This document shows positions 1-4,937 of a stretch of DNA of 5,682 nt, in pieces (positions within the stretch are counted from its first letter, which is position 1; each line of letters begins with the position of its first letter). Source of the stretch: Planctomycetota bacterium (GTDB lineage: Bacteria; Planctomycetota; UBA8108; UBA1146; JAJFFE01); contig JAGQRC010000281.1 of assembly GCA_020425835.1 (NCBI GenBank), positions 1 to 5,682 of the forward strand, in the 5' to 3' direction. Under the pieces are notes generated by a model. That model worked only from the letters and a program-made list of their open reading frames with translations, was not told where the DNA came from and did not search any database. Both the position numbers and the translations under genes were made by a program.

Positions 1-275
1 TGACCGAGCGTGGCCTCGACGATCCCACCGCCGATGCCGAACAACTGATGGACCTGTGCTCCACGCTGGAGGCGCTGCGGGACTGTGTGGTGAGGGCTCG
101 CGAGAGCCGTCGACTGACCGCGCTCGACGTGAAGATCCTGGACCGTCTGCTCGCAGGCCGCACCGAACGGGAGATCGCGATCGACCTCGGGATCGCCCCG
201 AGCACGGTCAACGCACGCAAGCAGGGGACGCTCGAGATGTTTCGCCGCTGCCTGGCGAGCAAGGGAATCCGATAA
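1..275 (+). CDS. Sigma-70/ECF-like factor, C-terminal part (partial at 5' end)
   Basis: The frame is open from the window edge (first whole codon at base 3) to TAA at 273-275, giving 90 visible residues; the true start lies outside the window. From about visible residue 38 the protein reads like sigma region 4: an L-T-A-L-D helix, then a helix-turn-helix around residues 54-75 containing EREIAIDLGIAPSTVNARK, followed by a basic C-terminal helix. In this family that segment contacts the -35 promoter element. The next gene starts 11 nt downstream and encodes a zinc-anti-sigma-like membrane protein, the usual partner layout for ECF sigma factors, so the two are probably co-transcribed and work as a pair. 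Region 2 cannot be seen, so a LuxR-type or other HTH regulator is not excluded. I infer an ECF-type factor controlling an envelope or stress response; its targets are unknown. Confidence 0.72.
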   Translation, partial: TERGLDDPTADAEQLMDLCSTLEALRDCVVRARESRRLTALDVKILDRLLAGRTEREIAIDLGIAPSTVNARKQGTLEMFRRCLASKGIR

Positions 276-280
276 GGGAG
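274..280 (+). promoter_or_regulatory. Ribosome binding site of the anti-sigma-like gene
   Basis: AAGGGAG lies 6 nt before the ATG at 287 and overlaps the stop codon of the sigma-like gene. It fixes the start of the downstream gene and suggests coupled translation of the two. Confidence 0.65.
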
Positions 281-286
281 TTCGAG

Positions 287-1225
287 ATGAAGCCGCGCTC
301 CGAAGTCGAAGCACTGCTCACGCTCCTCGCGGAGTCGAATCTGCTGATCGATGATCGGTCGGCGCCGGAAGCGGCGGTATGGACCGAACAGCTCCAGTTC
401 GAGGTCGCGTCCTCCGGCTGCCCGACGATGGCCGAACTCGATTCCTACGTCGCCCTCCGAGAAGAGCTCGGTGAAGCGGCGTGCGAGGATCCGCGCACGG
501 GGCGACTCGATGCCCACGTCCGCCAGTGCGAGTCGTGCGCTCGGCGAGCCACGATCCTCGCGGAGTCGTCCCCGATGCCGATCCGAGCTCGAGCCGCGAC
601 CATCGCCCGCGAGATCGTGTCCCCCCCCGCTTGGCAGATCGCCGCGAGTATCCTGGGAGTGGGATTCCTCGTCTGGCTCGCGATCCTCGTCCCCCGCACT
701 CCCGCCTCGTCATCGGATCTCGTGGCTCGGGTCGATCGACCCGTCCGCGAGGTGCTCGTTGCCCCGACTCCGAGTCGCTCGGTGCTCTGGCGTCGCTCAC
801 TTCCCGGCGAGCCCGTGGACATCGCCTACCTGCCCGGCGAAGAGGCCACCGACGGCTTCCGGACCGACCGGTTCGAGATCGCGGTCGAGCACGGCCAGGA
901 AATCCTGGTCTTCGTCCAGGCCTGGGACAACGACTGCGGCTGCGTGAGGTGGAAACATGCGGACGTGCTGCAGAGTGAACTCGATCGCGGTGGTGACGCG
1001 AGCTTCGCACTCTTCGTCGACGTGACCGATCATCCTCCCGTCGAGCAGCGCGTCGTGGTGTTCGTCGACGAAGAACTCGATTCCGACGCCGGCGAGATCG
1101 AGCGAGCGCTCTGCTGTCTCGACGAACGCGAGGACCGAGGAGACGCGGCGTCGGGCAGTGTCGCGCTCGATGTCGACTGCGTCTCGGCCGAGCATGCTCG
1201 AGAGTTCGCGTTCTGCGTCCAGTGA
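287..1225 (+). CDS. Membrane-bound zinc anti-sigma-factor-like protein with unknown outer domain
   Basis: The product is 312 aa. The start is the ATG at 287, preceded by a good Shine-Dalgarno; the same frame stays open further upstream, but that part lies on the sigma gene in another frame and is a shadow. Residues 1-110 are the likely cytoplasmic part and contain H77-x3-C81-x2-C84 (HVRQCESC), the zinc-anti-sigma (ZAS) signature that binds a cognate ECF sigma. Residues about 116-136 form one hydrophobic membrane helix (WQIAASILGVGFLVWLAILV). The remaining roughly 175 residues would lie outside the inner membrane; they alternate beta-like hydrophobic strands with acidic stretches and carry C217-G-C219, C276-C277, C298 and C310. 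I do not recognise this domain. By position it should be the sensor, with release of the sigma factor by conformational change or proteolysis (inference). A run of eight C (621-628) sits just before the membrane helix. Weak point: the ZAS motif lies closer to the middle of the cytoplasmic part than in short family members. Confidence 0.75.
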   Translation: MKPRSEVEALLTLLAESNLLIDDRSAPEAAVWTEQLQFEVASSGCPTMAELDSYVALREELGEAACEDPRTGRLDAHVRQCESCARRATILAESSPMPIRARAATIAREIVSPPAWQIAASILGVGFLVWLAILVPRTPASSSDLVARVDRPVREVLVAPTPSRSVLWRRSLPGEPVDIAYLPGEEATDGFRTDRFEIAVEHGQEILVFVQAWDNDCGCVRWKHADVLQSELDRGGDASFALFVDVTDHPPVEQRVVVFVDEELDSDAGEIERALCCLDEREDRGDAASGSVALDVDCVSAEHAREFAFCVQ

Positions 1226-1232
1226 GTCCGAC

Positions 1233-1251
1233 CGCAAAGCGTCGCTTCGCG
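1233..1251 (+). terminator. Possible hairpin terminator after the anti-sigma-like gene
   Basis: The segment CGCAAAGC-GTC-GCTTCGCG folds as an 8-bp stem with one A/C mismatch and a 3-nt loop, starting 8 nt after the TGA stop. No run of T follows, so it is at best a weak or Rho-assisted terminator or an mRNA 3'-end stabiliser. Confidence 0.3.
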
Positions 1252-1265
1252 CGAACCGCGACTGC

Positions 1266-1301
1266 GAAGCCGCAAGACACCGGGAAGCCGCAAGACCCCG
1301 A
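1266..1301. repeat. Tandem 18-bp direct repeat, two copies
   Basis: GAAGCCGCAAGACACCGG is followed directly by GAAGCCGCAAGACCCCGA, identical at 16 of 18 positions. The following AAAGGCTGCG resembles a decayed third copy. It is intergenic, and no function is visible. Confidence 0.75.
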
Positions 1302-1414
1302 AAGGCTGCGTCATACGAACGCCGCGCGGATTCTCGCGATGCGGTTCACGAAGAGTCCTGGCTAGCGTGCAAGTTCGTGGGCGAAACGCCGGGCCTCGAC
1401 GACTCTGCCTTGTT

Positions 1415-1435
1415 GCAGCTCCTCGAAGGAGTTGC
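1415..1435. terminator. Hairpin between convergent genes, possible bidirectional terminator
   Basis: GCAGCTCCT-CGA-AGGAGTTGC forms a 9-bp stem (one G-T wobble) with a 3-nt loop, 52 bp beyond the hemG stop. It lies in the right place to end both convergent transcripts, but there is no T-tract on either strand (TAATCC follows on +, AACAAGG on minus). It is therefore not a canonical intrinsic terminator. Confidence 0.4.
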
Positions 1436-1487
1436 TAATCCGACTCGCGTCGCTGCGCCGCACCAGAGCCGCCGATTCCTCGCCGTT

Positions 1488-2852
1488 TCACTCCACGGAC
1501 TTCTGTGTCGGCACACTAGCAGCGTCAGCGGCCCGCCAACCACTCGCGATGCAATCGTGCATCGAGACGCCATCGATGTGGCCGCCGGCGAGCAGAAGAC
1601 CCGGAAGCCGCGAGAGTCCTTCGCGAACCCGCGCGAGTCGCGACGCGTGCCCGATCTCGAGCTGGGGGATCGCGCGAGGGATCCAACGGAAGGCGCGAAA
1701 GTCGGGCTCGATCGAACCTCCGAGGTGATCTCCGAGGGAGGACAGCGCGCGCGCAGACACCTCGTCCTCGTTCGGCTGCTCCCAGTCGCCGTCGAACCTC
1801 GCCCCCCCGAGGAAGACCGACAGCAAGGCCCGACCCTCGGGAGCTCGACCGGGAAACACGGTCGAGGACCAAATACACCCCAGGAACGGCAATCGCTCGC
1901 TCGGGAGCGCCAGGAAGCCGAAACCGTCCAGCGCACGAGGGAGATCGCTCTCGCGGACGCCGATCTCCAACAGCCCGACCGGCGGATAGACGATCGACCG
2001 CAGCTCCGCAGCGATCTCCGGAGCGATGTCGGCGAGGAGCGCCGCAGCCTCTCGCGCCGGGGTCGTGACGAGGATGCGTTTCACGTCCAAGGTCTCGGAG
2101 CGACCGGCGAGATCGACATCGACGCGGAACCCGCCGCCGGAACCGCGAGCAATCGTGCGCACCGTCGAACGCGTGCGAGCGCGATCTCCGAGGTGTCGGG
2201 CCGCGGCGAGGACGATCGTCGCCATTCCCTCGCGGAACCCGAACGTGCCACGAGGTCGTCCGCCCCGGTCCGACGCGAGGTGCTTCATTCCCTTCAGCAC
2301 GCTACCGTGCTCGCGCTCGAGCCGGGCGATCTTGGGAAACGCGCTGGCCATCTCGAGCCGCTCGGCATCTCCGGCGTAGATGCCGGAGACGAACGGCGCG
2401 AGGAAATGCTCGGCGAGGCGTCGACCGAAGCGACGAGCGACGAAGTCGAAGGCGCTCTCCTCCGGTCCGCCCCGAGATCGGACGAACGGCTCCTTGAAGA
2501 TCCGCAGCTTGTCCCGGAACGACAGCAACGGCGTGCGGAGGAGACCGCCCGGCCCCGCCGGCAGCGGAGCCAATCCACCCTTCCAGCTGACGTAGCGGCG
2601 CTTCGCCTCGGGTTTGGCGCCGACGATCGCGTCGCCGACGCCGAGCGCGTCCGCGAAGTCGAAGAGCGCCGTCCCGGTGGAGACGATGGAGTGCGGCCCC
2701 CACTCCAGCAGGTAGTCGCTCCGACGTTCCGTCTCGATCTTCCCGCCGAGCTTCCCGGACGCCTCGACCAGCAGCCAGTCGCGGCCCTGGCTCTGCAATC
2801 GTGCCGCCGCAGCCAACCCGGTGATTCCCCCGCCGATGACCAGAACCGTCAT
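1488..2852 (-). CDS. hemG: Protoporphyrinogen/coproporphyrinogen oxidase, FAD-dependent (HemG/HemY type)
   Basis: The product is 454 aa, normal for the HemY-type oxidase family (about 450-480). It removes six electrons from protoporphyrinogen IX (or coproporphyrinogen III in the coproporphyrin-dependent branch) using FAD and O2, late in heme synthesis, usually at the inner membrane. Residues 3-30 form a Rossmann FAD-binding motif with GGGITG at 7-12 ending in VEAS. K34-LGGKIET-41 is the second flavin contact. The family block FVSGIYAGDAERLEMASAFP (154-173) is intact, as is the C-terminal FAD block LLLAGGHIDGVSMHDCIASG (419-438). The ATG at 2852 overlaps the hemE stop (ATGA, 2849-2852), so I chose it over an upstream ATG at 3122 inside hemE, which would add 90 arginine-rich, shadow-like residues. 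No strong Shine-Dalgarno is present (only AAGG about 15 nt upstream), which fits translational coupling to hemE. Which of the two porphyrinogens is the substrate cannot be told by eye. Confidence 0.93.
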   Translation of the reverse strand: MTVLVIGGGITGLAAAARLQSQGRDWLLVEASGKLGGKIETERRSDYLLEWGPHSIVSTGTALFDFADALGVGDAIVGAKPEAKRRYVSWKGGLAPLPAGPGGLLRTPLLSFRDKLRIFKEPFVRSRGGPEESAFDFVARRFGRRLAEHFLAPFVSGIYAGDAERLEMASAFPKIARLEREHGSVLKGMKHLASDRGGRPRGTFGFREGMATIVLAAARHLGDRARTRSTVRTIARGSGGGFRVDVDLAGRSETLDVKRILVTTPAREAAALLADIAPEIAAELRSIVYPPVGLLEIGVRESDLPRALDGFGFLALPSERLPFLGCIWSSTVFPGRAPEGRALLSVFLGGARFDGDWEQPNEDEVSARALSSLGDHLGGSIEPDFRAFRWIPRAIPQLEIGHASRLARVREGLSRLPGLLLAGGHIDGVSMHDCIASGWRAADAASVPTQKSVE

Positions 2853-3880
2853 GCGCGTCCGAACGCCTTCACGTGCTCGACGAGCGCTCGCACGTTGTCG
2901 ACCGGAGTCGGAGGTAGGATCCCGTGGCCGAGATTGAACACGTACGCCGAGTCGCCGCGCATCGACTCGAGGATCCCGTCCGCGCGCTCGATCAATGTCG
3001 ACGTGTCCGACAACAACGCCTCCGGAGCGAGATTCCCCTGAAGCGCGACCCCGGAACCGACTCTCTGCCGGATGTTGGCGATGCTCTGCGTCTGGTCGAC
3101 ACCGAGAGCCTCGGCGCCACATCGGGCGACGTCCTCGATGCGGTGTCCGGCTCCCTTCACGAACAGGATCCTCGGGACGCCGCAGCCGTCCAGCTCACGG
3201 AGTACCCGCGAACAGTACTCCAGCGAAACCGGCGCGAGCTGATCGTGCGCGAGCGTCAGCTGCCCGCCCCAGGTGTCGAAGAGCTGGATCGCGTCGACCC
3301 CCGCCTCGACCTGCGCGGCCAGATAGGCGGCGGTCGTCTTGGCGATCTTGTCGAGCAATCGATGCATCGACCGGGGCTCTCCGTAGAGCATCCGAAACGC
3401 GCTCGCGAAGGTCCGACTCGGAGAGCCCTCCAGTGCGTAGCAGGCGAGCGTCCAGGGCGCGCCGGCGAAACCGATGACCGGAACCCGCCCGGCGACGCGC
3501 TCCTTGACCGCGCGGATCACGTCCATCACGAACCCGGTCTCCCGGACCGGGTCCATGTCCCGGAGCGCGTCGATGTCCGCAGCGGAACGCACGGGCTTCT
3601 CCATGCAGGGACCACGGTCCGTGAACACGACCGGGATCCCCATCGCCTCGAGGGGCACCAGGATGTCGCTGAAGATGATGACGGCATCGACGCCGAACGT
3701 GTCGAGCGGCTCGACGGTCACTTCGGCGGCCAGGTCGGGCGTCTTGCACAGCGTGAGGAAGTCGGTCTTGGCACGGACCGACTGGTACCCCGGAAGGTAC
3801 CGACCCGCTTGACGCATGAACCAGACCGGGACCCCGTCGTGGGGACGACCGTAGAGCGCATCGATGAAGGAAAAGGACAT
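2849..3880 (-). CDS. hemE: Uroporphyrinogen III decarboxylase
   Basis: The 343-aa cytosolic enzyme removes the four acetate carboxyls of uroporphyrinogen III to give coproporphyrinogen III. Its length matches the family (about 340-365). The first family signature is present as PVWFMRQAGR (18-27), which carries the two substrate-binding arginines R23 and R27. FSDILVP follows with the catalytic aspartate D72. The second signature, GFAGAPWTLACYALEG (137-152), includes Y148. FDTWGG (201-206) and NLGHGI (316-321, H319) complete the active site. The start at 3880 has AGGA 8 nt upstream. A start further upstream (4234) would add low-complexity, shadow-like sequence that the family lacks. It overlaps hemG by 4 bp. 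All key residues are present, so the enzyme should be active. The intermediate step (HemN/HemF) is not encoded here. Confidence 0.96.
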   Translation of the reverse strand: MSFSFIDALYGRPHDGVPVWFMRQAGRYLPGYQSVRAKTDFLTLCKTPDLAAEVTVEPLDTFGVDAVIIFSDILVPLEAMGIPVVFTDRGPCMEKPVRSAADIDALRDMDPVRETGFVMDVIRAVKERVAGRVPVIGFAGAPWTLACYALEGSPSRTFASAFRMLYGEPRSMHRLLDKIAKTTAAYLAAQVEAGVDAIQLFDTWGGQLTLAHDQLAPVSLEYCSRVLRELDGCGVPRILFVKGAGHRIEDVARCGAEALGVDQTQSIANIRQRVGSGVALQGNLAPEALLSDTSTLIERADGILESMRGDSAYVFNLGHGILPPTPVDNVRALVEHVKAFGRA

Positions 3881-3888
3881 CGCGGGGT

Positions 3889-3893
3889 TCCTC
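3889..3893 (-). promoter_or_regulatory. hemE ribosome binding site
   Basis: GAGGA on the minus strand, 8 nt before the ATG at 3880. It decides the start among several in-frame candidates, matching the family N-terminus (M-S-F-S-F-I-D-A-L). Confidence 0.6.
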
Positions 3894-3970
3894 TCGGATG
3901 AGCCGAACGGCGCGAACCTGGGATCTGGCCCGGTCCGTTGCAGGACGCTGGGTCGCTGTTCGGGGGCGCG

Positions 3971-3976
3971 ATTGTA
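3971..3976 (-). promoter_or_regulatory. Possible -10 box for hemE-hemG
   Basis: Minus-strand TACAAT matches the sigma-70 -10 consensus at 5 of 6 bases, in otherwise very GC-rich DNA, about 90 nt upstream of the hemE start. No good -35 lies 16-18 bp further up (best match 2 of 6), so this is a weak call. Confidence 0.3.
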
Positions 3977-4131
3977 GCGCGACGCTCTCTCGACCCCACC
4001 GGATCCGGAGGGATCGGACGGCCACGTCGCGGTGTCCTCGTGCGAACGCCTTCGACGAGCCGCGACATAGCCCAGAAGTCGTCGCGGGTCAGCGCCTCTC
4101 CACGACGGCCGTGTCGGGCACGGGGCCGTGA

Positions 4132-4554
4132 TCACGTCCGGGCGAGACGGCGCCCTGGACACGATTCCGAACAGATCCCTTCGGAGTCGGGCGGCGTCGA
4201 GTCGACCGGGAACAGCCGGTCGCAATGAACGCAACGCTGGATCGTCCCGCGCTCGCCCCGGAGGAGCTCGACGAACGAGCGGGCGCAGATGGCCTCGAGC
4301 TCGTGCATCGGGACGGTGCCGGGCTCGGTGATCAGGGAATCGTCGAACTGGAGGTCGGGCTCGACGCCGAGCGGCGCCTCCCGTCGGAGCCGAACGTAGC
4401 CGCTACGCTCGTCGATCCAAGCCCGGTCCCTCGAGCCGATCTCAGCCCCGCGAATCCAATCGTCGACGATCCGGATCAACCGACTCGCCGGGAAGGCGCA
4501 ATCCTCCAGCGCCTGGAAGCACGCGCGAAACCGAGCTGCCGCCGGCCCAACCAT
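4132..4554 (-). CDS. Hypothetical protein with C-terminal four-cysteine (CGNR-like) zinc finger
   Basis: The 140-aa product is not recognised as a named family. Codon use on this strand is strongly G/C-ending (for example almost every codon of residues 81-108), which supports a real gene over the plus-strand frames here. I chose the ATG at 4554 because AGAGG sits 6 nt upstream; an upstream in-frame ATG at 4659 would add 35 residues without a ribosome site and would run past the proposed promoter. Residues 1-100 look soluble and mostly helical, with FQALED and RLIRIVDDWIRG segments. The C-terminus has C108-x2-C111-x16-C128-x3-C132 followed by PGRR, resembling in spacing the CGNR-type or other treble-clef zinc fingers, which suggests DNA/RNA or protein binding. 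There is no membrane segment. It lies upstream of hemE in the same direction but 251 bp away, so co-transcription is uncertain. Confidence 0.7.
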   Translation of the reverse strand: MVGPAAARFRACFQALEDCAFPASRLIRIVDDWIRGAEIGSRDRAWIDERSGYVRLRREAPLGVEPDLQFDDSLITEPGTVPMHELEAICARSFVELLRGERGTIQRCVHCDRLFPVDSTPPDSEGICSESCPGRRLART

Positions 4555-4560
4555 CGAGAT

Positions 4561-4565
4561 CCTCT
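4561..4565 (-). promoter_or_regulatory. Ribosome binding site of the finger-protein gene
   Basis: AGAGG on the minus strand, 6 nt before the ATG at 4554. This sets the start of the 140-aa protein. Confidence 0.55.
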
Positions 4566-4590
4566 GCTCAGCCCCCCCGAGCCACTCAAC

Positions 4591-4603
4591 ACAATGGTAT
4601 TGT
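4591..4603. promoter_or_regulatory. 13-bp palindrome, possible operator
   Basis: ACAAT-GGT-ATTGT is a perfect 5-bp inverted repeat with a 3-bp centre in one of the few AT-rich patches of the window. It overlaps the proposed -10 box of the divergent finger-protein gene, so a bound dimeric regulator could block that promoter. The regulator is unknown. Confidence 0.4.
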
Positions 4604-4626
4604 ATGAGAAACAAAGTGTCTGTAGA
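4599..4626 (-). promoter_or_regulatory. Likely sigma-70-type promoter of the finger-protein gene
   Basis: On the minus strand, TCTACA (4626-4621, 4 of 6 to the -35 consensus) is followed after 16 bp by TACAAT (4604-4599, 5 of 6 to the -10). Transcription would start near 4592, leaving a leader of about 38 nt that includes a run of seven G. It is the best promoter match I found in the window. Confidence 0.42.
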
Positions 4627-4634
4627 TTGCCCTT

Positions 4635-4757
4635 GCTGGTTGGGATGGGCCCCGAGCACTTCGGATCACCCAACGGACCGAGCGGATATCTCACCTTCCT
4701 TTCGACCCAACGTTGCCCTCTGGTCCGGTTCCTCACCGCGACCAGGGGGTTTTTCTT
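4635..4757 (+). ncRNA. Candidate structured small RNA or attenuator leader ending in intrinsic terminator
   Basis: This is an inferred transcript, not a known family. Its 3' end is set by the terminator at 4716-4757; the 5' end is a guess from a weak plus-strand promoter (TTGTAT at 4600-4605, 17 bp, TAGATT at 4623-4628). The 5' part folds as GTTGGG (4639-4644) with CCCAAC (4669-4674), enclosing CCGAG-CAC-TTCGG (4652-4664). A second CCCAAC (4706-4711) can compete for GTTGGG. The segment AACGGACCGAG (4672-4682) can also pair with CTCTGGTCCGGTT (4718-4730, two bulges), which would destroy the terminator stem. The plus-strand frames across it have no ribosome site and poor codon use. It could act on its own as a small RNA, or as a leader for the DUF4388 gene 180 nt downstream. 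It does not match riboswitch, SRP, tmRNA or RNase P motifs that I know. Confidence 0.38.
4716..4757 (+). terminator. Strong Rho-independent terminator
   Basis: CCCTCTGGTC (4716-4725) pairs with GACCAGGGGG (4740-4749) over 10 bp with one T-G wobble. An inner CGG/CCG (4726-4728 with 4736-4738, one bulged C) extends the stem to a 7-nt loop, and TTTTTCTT (4750-4757) follows at once. The T-tract is on the plus strand only, so it terminates rightward transcription. No protein gene precedes it on this strand. Confidence 0.8.
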
Positions 4758-4885
4758 GCTCGGTAGGACGGACTCCCCCCGTCGACCGCCAGCGGGAACG
4801 TTCTCCTCGACTCCACCCAAAACCCTTTGGCCCCTGGGCTTTGCGCGGGCTCGTTTGCCGCGGATCCGGTTCCGAGCGAGACTGG

Positions 4886-4918
4886 GTTATCGGCGAATCT
4901 CGAACCGTTATCGAACCG
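4886..4918 (+). repeat. Direct repeats upstream of the DUF4388 gene, possible regulator sites
   Basis: GTTATCG occurs at 4886-4892 and 4907-4913, exactly 21 bp (two helical turns) apart. CGAACCG occurs at 4901-4907 and 4912-4918, 11 bp (one turn) apart. The second pair interleaves with the first and ends about 20 bp before the GTG start. Spacing by whole turns suits a regulator binding one face of the DNA; the role is inferred. Confidence 0.35.
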
Positions 4919-4925
4919 GGTGAGT

Positions 4926-4931
4926 GGAGGG
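4926..4931 (+). promoter_or_regulatory. Ribosome binding site of the DUF4388 gene
   Basis: GGAGGG, a near-ideal Shine-Dalgarno, sits 6-7 nt before the GTG at 4938. It identifies a GTG start that ATG-only searches would miss. Confidence 0.75.
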
Positions 4932-4937
4932 TGTCGC

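Larger units (their letters stand above)
1226..1487. other. Convergent intergenic region between anti-sigma-like gene and hemG
   Basis: This 262-bp gap lies between two genes that face each other. I see no credible gene in it: the open frames crossing it are shadows with poor codon use. It holds two hairpins (1233-1251 and 1415-1435) and a short tandem repeat (1266-1301), listed separately. Neither hairpin has a T-tract, so termination may be Rho-dependent. Confidence 0.6.
3881..4131. other. Upstream region of the hemE-hemG operon
   Basis: This 251-bp non-coding stretch lies between the finger-protein gene and hemE, both on the minus strand. Open frames across it have no codon bias. It carries a possible -10 box (3971-3976), and near 4119-4130 a small perfect stem (CACGG-GG-CCGTG) just beyond the finger-protein stop, too short and without a T-tract to call a terminator. 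Confidence 0.5.
4758..4937 (+). other. Upstream region of the DUF4388 gene
   Basis: These 180 bp between the terminator and the GTG start are non-coding as far as I can see. They hold a 5-bp hairpin CCAAA-ACCC-TTTGG (4817-4830) and the direct repeats at 4886-4918. No convincing sigma-70 promoter was found, although one is expected here because the terminator lies upstream. Confidence 0.45.

Noticed and set aside
905..921. Inverted repeat CCTGG...CCAGG within the anti-sigma-like gene.
   Set aside because: It is a short 5-bp stem inside coding sequence, expected by chance and without context.
1158..3041. 627-aa plus-strand open frame opposite hemG.
   Set aside because: It is arginine/glutamate-rich low-complexity sequence typical of an antisense shadow of a GC-rich gene. 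The opposite strand encodes an intact conserved oxidase.
4630..4740. Resemblance to 6S RNA: GAGCGGATATCTCACC on plus and GGTGAG...GCTCGGTCCGT on minus recall segments of E. coli 6S.
   Set aside because: I found no long closing stem or central bubble on either strand, and the minus strand has no terminator. Short matches in GC-rich DNA are weak, so I left the RNA unassigned.
4828..4844. Possible sigma-54 promoter (TGGC...TTTGC) before the DUF4388 gene.
   Set aside because: The distance between the GG and GC elements is 14 nt instead of the required 12.
4225..4923. Long plus-strand open frame (232 aa) antisense to the finger-protein gene and through the intergenic region.
   Set aside because: It has no ribosome site and mixed third positions, while the minus-strand frame has strong coding bias; it also runs through the terminator.
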